Below, piece after piece: positions 8,660 through 17,402 of a DNA stretch of 37,408 bases. The notes under the pieces were generated by a model. It saw only the letters and a program-made list of their open reading frames with translations. It had not been told where the DNA came from and did no database searches. Source of the DNA: a bacterium (GTDB lineage Bacteria; Margulisbacteria; Marinamargulisbacteria; JABIPA01); contig JABIPA010000023.1 of the NCBI GenBank assembly GCA_018698675.1, positions 1 to 37,408 of the forward strand, read 5' to 3'. The translations under genes and the position numbers were made by a program. Position 1 is the stretch's first letter. Each line of letters opens with the position of its first letter.

Positions 8660-9520
8660 TTAGAATGATGTCGACAATGAAAAATTATCAATAAGGCGAG
8701 TTTTCCCCATATAACCACCGAAAAATACTCGAGATTCGGTGGTGACTATTTTTGACTTTCGAAACGATTGTTGATTTAGAATTTCAAAATAATCGATATC
8801 AATTCCTGAGTCCAAAATGATAGATTCTACTGATTTGATTAGTATTTCTGAATCATAGATTTCAGTTGATATAAGAGAAGAAATCTTTTTAAAAGAGGCA
8901 TGTATAGAACTAGCTTTTTCTTTTTCGTTGGTTGATAAGTATTTGTTTCTCGAACTTAAGGCAAGCCCACTAGCTTCTCGACGAGTAGGGCATCCGAGTA
9001 TTTCGATGTTTAAAAATAAATCCCTAACCATTTTTTTTATAATGAATAGTTGTTGGTAGTCTTTTTCACCAAAGTAAGCTTGGTCAGGTTGAACCAAGTT
9101 AAAGAGCCGTAGAACAACCATGCAAACACCTCTGAAGAAATTTTTTCTTGTTTTTCCACAGAGTTTTTTTGAAATAGTTGGAACGATGATTTGTGTAGAG
9201 TAAGATAATTTTTCCGGATACAGTAGTTTCGTAGAAGGAATAAATATAGCGTCGACACCTCTTTGATTACACAATTCAATATCGGCTTTAAGAGGGCTTG
9301 GATATGACGAAAAATCTTCGTTTTTCCCAAATTGGGTAGGGTTAACGTAGATGCTAACAATTGTGATATCCGATTTGTTTTTCGACGCTTGAACAAGATC
9401 GAGATGCCCTTCGTGTAGGCAACCCATTGTGGGTACAAACCCAATATTTAGTCCCTTGTTTTTGACTTTTTTAATGAATGTTTTTAACTCAATTTCCGTT
9501 TGAAGAACGATTGCTGCCAT
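8660..9520 (-). CDS. panC: Pantothenate synthetase (PanC)
   Basis: ATP-dependent condensation of pantoate and beta-alanine to pantothenate, on the way to coenzyme A. Motifs of the HIGH nucleotidyltransferase fold are clear: VPTMGCLHEGH (29-39, with the HxGH motif), SIYVNPTQFG (56-65), CGKTRKNFFRGV (121-132), YFGEKDYQQL (149-158) and PTRREASGLALSSRNKYL (178-195). The length of 286 residues is typical. It starts at an ATG with only weak upstream signals and is followed within one base by the RNase HIII-like gene, so the two are likely translated from one message. panB and panD are not in the window. Confidence 0.95.
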   Translation of the reverse strand: MAAIVLQTEIELKTFIKKVKNKGLNIGFVPTMGCLHEGHLDLVQASKNKSDITIVSIYVNPTQFGKNEDFSSYPSPLKADIELCNQRGVDAIFIPSTKLLYPEKLSYSTQIIVPTISKKLCGKTRKNFFRGVCMVVLRLFNLVQPDQAYFGEKDYQQLFIIKKMVRDLFLNIEILGCPTRREASGLALSSRNKYLSTNEKEKASSIHASFKKISSLISTEIYDSEILIKSVESIILDSGIDIDYFEILNQQSFRKSKIVTTESRVFFGGYMGKTRLIDNFSLSTSF

Positions 9521-9586
9521 GATGCCGACATTTTATCATAATTTTCTTTTTGAGGGGTATTTGAAACTGATCTGTAGGATAGTCTA

Positions 9587-9802
9587 TTAGAGAAGTCCTA
9601 ATTCACGTCTTCTTTGTTCATCCGTGAAAGGCGAGGACATGCCTCCCGGGGGTGGAACATTGTTTTTAATTGGAACGTGTTGTCTTCCTGTTTTTCCAAC
9701 TTTAATTTGAACTTCTCTCTTTTTAACAATTTTTTTACGATTGTTCATGTCTTCTTTTAGCTGTTCAGAATCTTTCTTCCATTGTTCTTTTTGGTCTGTC
9801 AT
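9587..9802 (-). CDS. Small highly charged protein of unknown function
   Basis: A 71-residue protein with no family I recognise. The first half is Lys/Glu/Asp-rich and probably helical (MTDQKEQWKKDSEQLKEDM). A basic stretch KKIVKKREVQIKVGKTGRQ and a Pro/Gly turn PPPGG follow, and the C-terminus is SPFTDEQRRRELGLL. There is no signal peptide or membrane segment. It lies 66 bases upstream of panC on the same strand and diverges from the PorQ-like gene. I judge it real because the frame is clean, begins with ATG and fills an otherwise empty gap, but codon evidence for so short a gene is thin. The charge pattern would suit a nucleic-acid or ribosome-associated protein, which is speculation. Confidence 0.6.
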   Translation of the reverse strand: MTDQKEQWKKDSEQLKEDMNNRKKIVKKREVQIKVGKTGRQHVPIKNNVPPPGGMSSPFTDEQRRRELGLL

Positions 9803-9879
9803 TTGATTTCGATTTTCTCACTATTTTATTCGTGACGGCTTGATTGAATGTACGATCATTTTAAATGCATCATTCATGT

Positions 9880-9909
9880 TTCACAACCTGTTAAAACGGG
9901 AAGTATAGA
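9880..9909 (+). promoter_or_regulatory. Candidate promoter of the PorQ-like / giant protein operon
   Basis: TTCACA at 9880-9885 (five of six bases of the -35 consensus) is separated by 18 bases from TATAGA at 9904-9909. A Shine-Dalgarno-like AGAAAGG follows at about 9930-9936, just before the ATG at 9944. Confidence 0.45.
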
Positions 9910-9943
9910 TATAGGGGCTGTCTACGATTAGAAAGGTATCAAC

Positions 9944-10849
9944 ATGAAACTGTTTTCAATTAAAGTTATTGTATTCATATCAGTGTTCCTCGGATTAAAT
10001 GTAAATCCTATTTTTTCAGATGGCGCCGACTCAATGGATTTCTTAAACTTAGGTGGAAGTATTCAAGCCAATGCGATGGGAAACAGCCTTACAGCATTTC
10101 CTGGTTTTGGAGGATCTTTCACTAACCCCGCTTCAGCAAACGGACTCGATAAATTTTCATTAAGTTACATGAATATGAATTACGTGGATTCGACTACTTT
10201 TAATTTAATACGCTCAGGAATAGAGACTGATTTTGGAATCTTTTTTTCGGAATTTGGGCATATGGACTATGGGACTCAATTAAGAACAACCTGGGAAGAT
10301 AGGTCTGGGTTGTTGAATGAATATTTTTCGAGTACTGGTAGTTACCTTAGTCTAGGAACTGCTTTTCAATTTAAAAACTTGGGATTTGGGGCGGCTTTAT
10401 TAGTCACTAATCAGACACTAGATACATGGAATGCGAATGCAGTTGGATTGAGTTTTGGAATGCTGTATAAAATAGAGAGTGATCTTTATGCCGGATTGGC
10501 TTATAACTATATAACACTTTCTCAAGCAAGTTTTGTTACGCAAAAAGATGATTTACCTAGGAAACTTCAGATTGGACTTTCAAATAGGTCTAATTTACTT
10601 GGATTTCCATGTTGGGTGTCGGGAGACATAATTTCGACGAATAATAGTTTATACGGATCAGTAGGAATCGAAGCCTTGGTTCATAAAAATATTAAACTTA
10701 GAGGCGGTTATCAATCAATTAATTCCTTAGCTCCGTCATCGTTTGGACTAGAATTATTACTAACCCGTTTTGCGATAGACGTTTCTGTGCATCCGTCTGA
10801 TATTTTTGGCACCTTTTATAGATTTGGAATTACATTTAATAAACAATGA
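9944..10849 (+). CDS. PorV/PorQ-like outer-membrane beta-barrel protein
   Basis: A 301-residue protein with a signal peptide (hydrophobic stretch about residues 6-24, cleavage near IFSDG). The N-terminus of the mature part, FLNLGGSIQANAMGNSLTAFPGFGGSFTNPASANGL, resembles the start of the PorV/PorQ family (alanine/glycine-rich turn followed by a NPA motif). The rest alternates short hydrophobic and polar stretches with glycine and aromatic residues, ending in FYRFGITFNKQ, as expected of an outer-membrane barrel. In type IX secretion, PorV and PorQ help move C-terminally tagged cargo to the surface. The next gene encodes a giant protein with such a tag and overlaps by four bases (ATGA). The role as its export partner is inference; the barrel assignment is fairly safe. 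Confidence 0.7.
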   Translation: MKLFSIKVIVFISVFLGLNVNPIFSDGADSMDFLNLGGSIQANAMGNSLTAFPGFGGSFTNPASANGLDKFSLSYMNMNYVDSTTFNLIRSGIETDFGIFFSEFGHMDYGTQLRTTWEDRSGLLNEYFSSTGSYLSLGTAFQFKNLGFGAALLVTNQTLDTWNANAVGLSFGMLYKIESDLYAGLAYNYITLSQASFVTQKDDLPRKLQIGLSNRSNLLGFPCWVSGDIISTNNSLYGSVGIEALVHKNIKLRGGYQSINSLAPSSFGLELLLTRFAIDVSVHPSDIFGTFYRFGITFNKQ

Positions 10850-13800
10850 ATAAAAATATAATATTATTAGTGAAATTATGGATAGTTTTTCTATGCGTTT
10901 GCATGACATCCAATGTTTTGTATTCAGCATCTTCCTCTGGTTACAACCTGGAGTATTCGACGGTAGATGCTTCTAGTATTCCAATGAATGGGAATACGTC
11001 AATTATTTTACAATCTGTTGGTGGTCGGTCGGTTGAATCTAGTTCGTCCGATTCAAAAAAGATATTCCATGGATTTCATATGTCCTCCGATACATATGAT
11101 GTGTCAGGAATGGATTTTCCCTATGACAGAAAAACTGTCCCTCTGTTAACCCAAGAGAACGGATTATCTACGACAAAAGTTGAATTCAATATAGTTATTG
11201 ATGGGGTTTCGACCGTTGTTCAAGAGGATGGCGAGTTTTCTAGCAATTGGTCATTCGATTGGAACTCGATCCCAAACATTCCGGTAGATGCCGAAGTTGA
11301 GGTTTGGACACGGGCATTTAACGGCTTAACGTGGAGCCCCTATTTTAAATCCGCAGAATTCATTGTCGATAACGAATATCCTGTTTTTACGAATGTAAAA
11401 CTATTTGCTTCTGGTAACGATTTTAACTCAACATCAGGTGAGCTAAATACGACTTGGGAAATTTCAGATAATTTAGACACCTCTATTGTTCAGTCGTTGA
11501 CATATAAATCACGGGATCTCACAGATTATCTGGACGTAAATGGAGAGACAGGCGTTGTTTTATGGTTGGATGCGTCTGACAAGTCTTGGTTCAATTTGTC
11601 TTCAGATAAAGTTGTCGTTTGGATGGATAAGAGTAAAGAAGGGGCGGATATTTATCAGTCCGATTCAGCAAAACGACCTGAATACTCTGATAACGTTTTT
11701 AATAATATGTCCGGCGTCAAATTTAATGCAAACAGTGAGTTATTATCTAGCGCAATAAATCTCGGTATTTCAAATGATATGACTTTGTTCATTGTTAAAA
11801 AAGATCGATCAGGTCAGACAAGTTCATCTCCTTCTTATATTACTTATAAAATAAAAGATTCTTCGTCAAATGAGGCTATTCGTATATTTAGAACAGAGAG
11901 TTCAGGAGGAGATAAAGACGGTTTTTCTATGAAGTTTTCTGGAAATAGTGGAGAAGATTTGATAGAAGCATCTGGTCTTCAAAATAACGAAATTTCTATT
12001 AACAGATATCAACGAACGAGTACATCAATGACATATTATCGTGACGGAGTTTTGGCTGGCTCTGATACAGGGACTGTGGGGCCATTGGCTACAGGATCTG
12101 AAATGACATTGAGTATTGGAGATTTAAGTCTAGTAGGAGATATTGGTGAAATAATTTTGTTTGATAGACTATTAACATCACAAGAAATTTCACAAGTAGA
12201 AAGCTATTTAACTGATAAATGGATTAATGGCTTATTTGAAAGTGAAACGTTGGAAACTGGATTTTCAGAACAAGTTCGGACAAGTTGGTCGTTGAGTAAT
12301 GTAAATGATAGCTCTGGTTTTATTGTAAATATGTCAGCTATTGATGACGCAGGGAATGAAACTTTTGTTACAACAAATATCGATTTCACGCCAGATAGAA
12401 CAGCTCCAGAAATAGATATAAACCTAGTTGAAATTCAAGGAACTGAAGATATCGATTGGGATTTTTCGCTATCAGGGTTTGAGCTAGATGATTTTTCACA
12501 TGGAAATAACCTAACCTGGAATGCATCCGTTTATTTAACAATTGAAGATGCTTATAAGTCGTCAGAGGAAATCCTTCAGACCCTTGGTGTTTCGCCGGAA
12601 GACCTAATTTCTTTTGGCGTTTCGCAAAATACAAATACAGAAGTGTTTGACGGTAATATTTTTGGAAAAGAATATGCTGCAATTAAAATTAGTCTGTCCG
12701 ATCAACAGGGAAACTCAGTAACTAAAGATTTAGAAATTATTGTTAATGCGGTTAATGACAAGCCTGTCATCATTACGGATATAGGCGTAGATATTCAAAC
12801 GGATCAATTTGACGATATCGTTTATAACTTTTTCACAAATGAAGATACCGACGCGCCAACGGTGAATTTAGATGACTTTGTTGTCGATATCGATAACTTA
12901 AAATCGGATCTTCAATGGACGGTTTCTGGAAACAATATGTTTCAAGTCGGCAGCTTCCCGTTTAGTAGTGATTTAGATTATAAGTTCCAAAATAATTTTG
13001 TTTACACAGAAATTGGAAACGATGCTAGTGGACATCAGTTAGCCTTTGTACCCTCGGAAAACTGGTATGGAGATACGGACATTCAAATTTCTGTAACCGA
13101 TGCACAGCCTATTCCTACTTTTGCTGCGCAAGAAGTCGTTATGCGGGTTTGGCCAGTAAATGACGTTCCAAGTATTTCAAGTTTAATCGCATCGGTTGCG
13201 AGAAGTGACGAAGATACTCCTATAGTAATTGACCTACATGATTTTGAATCAGATGTTATATATGAAGATGTCGTTCCTACGTATCATTCACAGTTAAATT
13301 GGACGGTTGAAGGAAGTGATTCTGATTTTATCTCATTAATTTTAGGTGAAAACGATGAAACAGATATCATTTCTTTCGTACCTTCTGGAAATGTATATGG
13401 AACGACAAACATTGTTCTTCGCTTAACGGATACAGATTCTATTTATCCTAGTCTTATTTTTCCTGAATATGTACCAGAACCAAAATCAGTAACGGTTGGG
13501 TTAACATTAGTTTGGAACCCGATTAATGATGCACCGGAGATTGACGGAACCATAGAGCCACAAGAAGCGACTGAAAATGGAGTGGCTTGGACCGTTGACT
13601 TGTCTTCTTTTGAAAAAGACGTTGAGGATTCGGATTCAGGATTAACGTGGCAAGTCGCTTCAGATAAAGATGATTTAGTTGATATTTCAATGGATAACGC
13701 TACAAATATTGTTACGATAACGCCTGTTACTCATTCTTGGGGTACAGCTAATTTTACATTTACTCTTTCAGATGAAGATTCAATTTCTACGATTGGTTTT

Positions 13801-16800
13801 GAGCCTTATACTCCGGATCCACTGTCTGTATCTCAAAATGTTGAGTTTAAGTTGTATTCTGTTAACGATATCCCAACGATAAATGAAATGACATTGCTTG
13901 GAGCAGAAAGCGCTCGTACAGATCAAGTGATGGCAAAGGATACGTTAACACTCACGTCGATTGGATATACAGATATTGGGTACGCTAACGATTCGAGAGA
14001 AGCAGGTACAATCGGTGACGAATATGTTGTGTCTTCTGCACCAATTGTAAATTTTGTGGAAAATACGAAAATGTACTCTTATCTTTGGTATAAAAACCCT
14101 GTCCCAACAATAACTGGTAACGTTTTGTGGTTAGATGCGTCCGACTATTCAACCATCACTACTACAAATTTTGGAGTTTCGAAATGGACGGACAAATCGG
14201 TAAATGAAATAGAGTTGGACCAAGCGACGACTAGTCTTCAACCAGAACTCTTAAATAAAGGCATTCAGTCTAAACCAGCCATTAGATTCGATAATTCAAG
14301 TGTGTTAGAAGCAACGAATTTAGATTTATCAATATTAAGTAACTTTACAATTCTCATAGTGAAAAAGGATTTTGACGGGCAAGGAGGGAATGACCCTAGT
14401 TATATGAAATATACAATTCCTCTAAATGATGCCGCTGTAGATATGTACAGGGAAAATGTTGGCTCAGGTGATAGTAATCGATTGAATGTTGCAGTGTCTG
14501 GTGGTGGATCTAATAGTTTAGAGTCTACGACTTCAATAAGTAGTGGAGATATCTCGATAACAACTTATGTGAGAAAGAACGGAAACTTAAATTTATATGT
14601 AGATGGTAGTTCAGATGGCGGGACTGCCGGAAACTCAGGAGATGTAGATAGTGACTCATCGATGACTCTTTCAATAGGCGACCAAAACTTAAAAGCAGAT
14701 ATTTCTGAGCTATTGGTATTTGATAGGGCGTTGAGCTCAGAAGATGTGGATACCTTAGAAGACTACTTAAATGTGAAGTGGAGGTTAAATAAATCGGAGA
14801 TTACTGAAGAATCCCTTATTAAAGAAGAAATTTTAACTGATTCATTATCTACACTTGTCCTTGATAGCGTGGAATATGAAGGGTTCACTATTGGAGCGAC
14901 GAACTGGGCCCACGATGGGGTTGCTACGGGAAATAATTTTTCAAAGGAAATATACGTAAATATTCGACCTGAAATAGTAGTACCTGAAAGCCCCGACTTT
15001 GATTCTTGGTTTGACACAAAAAATATTACAATTACATGGAATAGCGTTATTGACTTAAGTGGAGATGATGTTGGTTACCGTTTAAAAGTTTGGCAAGTGG
15101 ATCAGTGGGATAGTCCTCCTCCATCTGCTGAAATTGATGACGCGGTATATTACGACACATCATGGCAAGAAGGTGAGTTTTTAAAGATAGATGAAAACCA
15201 AACTATTTTTGAGGAAGGAACATATTATTGGACAGTTTTTTCTGGAAACAAATTTTCTCCTACTGCATGGGATTATAGAACACCTGATTGGATGAGACTT
15301 TTTCATGTTGATACAACGAATCCAGAAAGTCCGCCGACTATCAATGTAAAAGAAATCGGTGAGAATGGATCTGTGGTTGAAGATGCTGGAAAAATTAGGG
15401 TAATTTTTGGAGATAAACCTGAATATCATTCGGTCTGGTTAGAGTCGTTTAATGATCAGGAGATTAATAGTCAAATAGTAAGTACCTATAACTATTTCGA
15501 AATAGTTTCGCCAAATGAACAAACGAAATGGGTGTATACGATACTCTATCCTCCTGGAACAACAACCTATAACGTTTACTTACGAGATAGGGCGTTAAAC
15601 GAAAGTATTTTGTATCACACATTTATTATAGCCGAAGATACGACACCTCCAGCTACTCCTGAAATTGAGTATCCGTTCACTCTTGTAAACGGAATATTGG
15701 AAGCTGTGACGTCTCAAAATATTCTATTTGTTACTGGAAACAAAGACACCTTAGAACAGTCCGCTATTAATTTTAAAGGATGGGATACGTCTTTAAGCCT
15801 TGAAACAGATGCAAGGTTGGCTAGTTTTTCTGATAACGATACCTTTAGTACGATCTTCTATCCGAGAAAACCATCAGGAAACGTGTATTCTGTTGATTTA
15901 TCTGGAAATGAATCCGGACAGATTACGGTGAATATTAACTTTATCTTATCGGATCCTACGACAAATATTCAGTCTGTTTCACGAGCAATTATAAATTCAG
16001 AAGACAATGAACAACTCGTATCTATTGGCTTGAGTCAGTCTGAAATAGATGAAATTTCTACAGTTGATTTAGAGTGGATGGCTCAACGGGATATCACTAA
16101 TTATATTATAGAAACGGATCAAGGCGTCATTGCATCAGGAAACGCTGTTTCGGAAGGGCAGGTTGTGACAAACATCATTCGTGGAAGTGAATCTAAACTT
16201 GTTCAAGGAGAAAACACGATTACTGTTAAAACGTGGGATATTTCTGGTCGTTCGGGAGAAGACTCTGCAACCATAACTAAACTATCAGGGCCGCCAACAG
16301 TTAATATTATTCAGGCAGGAATTGTTACTAAAAAAGTTGATAACAAATATATAGTTAGAATTACGGGACAAAATCTTGATAACACTACCGTATATATAAA
16401 TGATAGTACGGCAAACATCACAATTTATGATGAGTCTTGGCAATATGTTAATACCGATTTCCCTTTATCTACCACGTCAATAATCATGAAATTAAAAGAT
16501 GTTGTATATAACGAATCTCAAAAAACGCTATGGGATTCAAATTGGTACGAAGATAATCAAGATAAGGACAATATTACAATATCTGGTTTTGACGGGCTTA
16601 TCTACGCATATTCAGAGTTGCCAGAAAATATAGTCAAATTGTTTCATCAAGAAATAACATCAGTTCGGAAAGCAAAAGGACTGTCGATAAGTTCTCAAAG
16701 GGTATTAGAATTTGTAACTGATTCGTCCGAATTGACCATTTCTCATAGCCTAAGAAAAGCATATCAGGTTTATGCGAAAACAATTGATAATGTCGTAGTC

Positions 16801-17313
16801 TCTGAACTTGACTTAGCGAATCATGATATTTGGATAGGTCTTCCTATTCCTGAAGATTCAAAATTAGAAATATCTAAATTAGTCCCTGTGATTTTTGATG
16901 CAGAAACTAATACATGGACAAACCCTGATGTCCCTTATGAGTTCAATGCTAAAGATTTTGTAATAAAATCCAAAATAAATTCTACCGGAATATGGGGACT
17001 AGCTGAGTTAAAACCGTTTGCCGATAACTTAGAAAGCCTTCGAGTTTATCCAAATCCTTGGGTTCCATTTGATGGCAACGATAAAACAGGTGGAATTGAT
17101 ACTGGCGTTGTTTTTGACGAACTTCCCGAACAATCTACTATTCAGATTTATACGACATCTGGTAAATTAGTCAAAAAGTTAGTAGCGACTACATCCTCTT
17201 GGATATGGGATGGAAAAGATGAGTCTGGGACAGAGATGGCCTCAGGTATTTATTTTTATGCAATTTCGTACGATGGTAAATATGTAAAAGGAAAAATAAC
17301 GGTTATTAAATAA
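10846..17313 (+). CDS. Giant secreted multidomain protein with LamG-like repeats and FlgD-like C-terminal sorting domain
   Basis: A 2155-residue protein with a signal peptide (hydrophobic residues 5-27, cleavage near LYSASS). It has two related LamG-type jelly-roll domains (about 238-459 and 1093-1312), each opening with VLWLDASD and closing with MTLSIGD...FDR. Between them are four cadherin- or Ig-like modules marked by VNDKP (about 636), VNDVP (771), INDAP (893) and VNDIP (1006). Fibronectin-like sequence follows near 1380 (NITITWNSV). The last 90 residues, from LRVYPNPWVPF (2064) through IQIYTTSGKLVKKL to GIYFYAISYDGK and GKITVIK, look like a FlgD Ig-like or type IX sorting domain. Its ATG overlaps the upstream PorQ-like stop. 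A surface adhesin or polysaccharide-binding protein is likely; no catalytic domain is recognised. Confidence 0.85.
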   Translation: MNKNIILLVKLWIVFLCVCMTSNVLYSASSSGYNLEYSTVDASSIPMNGNTSIILQSVGGRSVESSSSDSKKIFHGFHMSSDTYDVSGMDFPYDRKTVPLLTQENGLSTTKVEFNIVIDGVSTVVQEDGEFSSNWSFDWNSIPNIPVDAEVEVWTRAFNGLTWSPYFKSAEFIVDNEYPVFTNVKLFASGNDFNSTSGELNTTWEISDNLDTSIVQSLTYKSRDLTDYLDVNGETGVVLWLDASDKSWFNLSSDKVVVWMDKSKEGADIYQSDSAKRPEYSDNVFNNMSGVKFNANSELLSSAINLGISNDMTLFIVKKDRSGQTSSSPSYITYKIKDSSSNEAIRIFRTESSGGDKDGFSMKFSGNSGEDLIEASGLQNNEISINRYQRTSTSMTYYRDGVLAGSDTGTVGPLATGSEMTLSIGDLSLVGDIGEIILFDRLLTSQEISQVESYLTDKWINGLFESETLETGFSEQVRTSWSLSNVNDSSGFIVNMSAIDDAGNETFVTTNIDFTPDRTAPEIDINLVEIQGTEDIDWDFSLSGFELDDFSHGNNLTWNASVYLTIEDAYKSSEEILQTLGVSPEDLISFGVSQNTNTEVFDGNIFGKEYAAIKISLSDQQGNSVTKDLEIIVNAVNDKPVIITDIGVDIQTDQFDDIVYNFFTNEDTDAPTVNLDDFVVDIDNLKSDLQWTVSGNNMFQVGSFPFSSDLDYKFQNNFVYTEIGNDASGHQLAFVPSENWYGDTDIQISVTDAQPIPTFAAQEVVMRVWPVNDVPSISSLIASVARSDEDTPIVIDLHDFESDVIYEDVVPTYHSQLNWTVEGSDSDFISLILGENDETDIISFVPSGNVYGTTNIVLRLTDTDSIYPSLIFPEYVPEPKSVTVGLTLVWNPINDAPEIDGTIEPQEATENGVAWTVDLSSFEKDVEDSDSGLTWQVASDKDDLVDISMDNATNIVTITPVTHSWGTANFTFTLSDEDSISTIGFEPYTPDPLSVSQNVEFKLYSVNDIPTINEMTLLGAESARTDQVMAKDTLTLTSIGYTDIGYANDSREAGTIGDEYVVSSAPIVNFVENTKMYSYLWYKNPVPTITGNVLWLDASDYSTITTTNFGVSKWTDKSVNEIELDQATTSLQPELLNKGIQSKPAIRFDNSSVLEATNLDLSILSNFTILIVKKDFDGQGGNDPSYMKYTIPLNDAAVDMYRENVGSGDSNRLNVAVSGGGSNSLESTTSISSGDISITTYVRKNGNLNLYVDGSSDGGTAGNSGDVDSDSSMTLSIGDQNLKADISELLVFDRALSSEDVDTLEDYLNVKWRLNKSEITEESLIKEEILTDSLSTLVLDSVEYEGFTIGATNWAHDGVATGNNFSKEIYVNIRPEIVVPESPDFDSWFDTKNITITWNSVIDLSGDDVGYRLKVWQVDQWDSPPPSAEIDDAVYYDTSWQEGEFLKIDENQTIFEEGTYYWTVFSGNKFSPTAWDYRTPDWMRLFHVDTTNPESPPTINVKEIGENGSVVEDAGKIRVIFGDKPEYHSVWLESFNDQEINSQIVSTYNYFEIVSPNEQTKWVYTILYPPGTTTYNVYLRDRALNESILYHTFIIAEDTTPPATPEIEYPFTLVNGILEAVTSQNILFVTGNKDTLEQSAINFKGWDTSLSLETDARLASFSDNDTFSTIFYPRKPSGNVYSVDLSGNESGQITVNINFILSDPTTNIQSVSRAIINSEDNEQLVSIGLSQSEIDEISTVDLEWMAQRDITNYIIETDQGVIASGNAVSEGQVVTNIIRGSESKLVQGENTITVKTWDISGRSGEDSATITKLSGPPTVNIIQAGIVTKKVDNKYIVRITGQNLDNTTVYINDSTANITIYDESWQYVNTDFPLSTTSIIMKLKDVVYNESQKTLWDSNWYEDNQDKDNITISGFDGLIYAYSELPENIVKLFHQEITSVRKAKGLSISSQRVLEFVTDSSELTISHSLRKAYQVYAKTIDNVVVSELDLANHDIWIGLPIPEDSKLEISKLVPVIFDAETNTWTNPDVPYEFNAKDFVIKSKINSTGIWGLAELKPFADNLESLRVYPNPWVPFDGNDKTGGIDTGVVFDELPEQSTIQIYTTSGKLVKKLVATTSSWIWDGKDESGTEMASGIYFYAISYDGKYVKGKITVIK
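11557..12222 (+). repeat. LamG-like domain repeat, copy 1
   Basis: This stretch encodes residues 238-459 of the giant protein and is homologous to copy 2 at 14122-14781. Shared landmarks are VLWLDASD, W(M/T)DKS, KPxIRF/SGVKF, the FTILIVKKD/MTLFIVKKD strand, MTLSIGD and a closing DKW/VKW. The opening VLWLDASD codons differ only at third positions, so the copies have diverged under protein-level constraint. Confidence 0.8.
14122..14781 (+). repeat. LamG-like domain repeat, copy 2
   Basis: This stretch encodes residues 1093-1312 of the giant protein and is the second copy of the jelly-roll module. It lies after the four VNDxP-type modules, so the arrangement is LamG, four Ig/cadherin-like modules, LamG. 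It shares FTILIVKKDFDGQ, SSMTLSIGD and ISELLVFDRALS with copy 1. Confidence 0.8.
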
Positions 17314-17402
17314 TTTTGTAGTCTTTTAGGCACAGGTTTATTTTATATATTTTCGTTTGTTTAAGAATGGTTTAAACTCTATGAAGAGATTAACTAATAA
17401 TT

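Noticed and set aside
9521-9586. Promoter directly upstream of panC (TATGAT and TTCAAA-like boxes on the minus strand)
   Set aside because: The spacing between the best boxes is 19 bases with weak matches, so panC may equally be read from the small gene upstream.
12386-12682. 98-residue minus-strand frame inside the giant protein gene
   Set aside because: It lies fully inside a well-supported coding region with recognisable domains and is antisense to it; no start signal.
17314-17402. Promoter for the RCC1-like gene (TTGTTT, 17-base spacer, TATGAA)
   Set aside because: Spacing is right but only three and four of six bases match; common by chance at this base composition.
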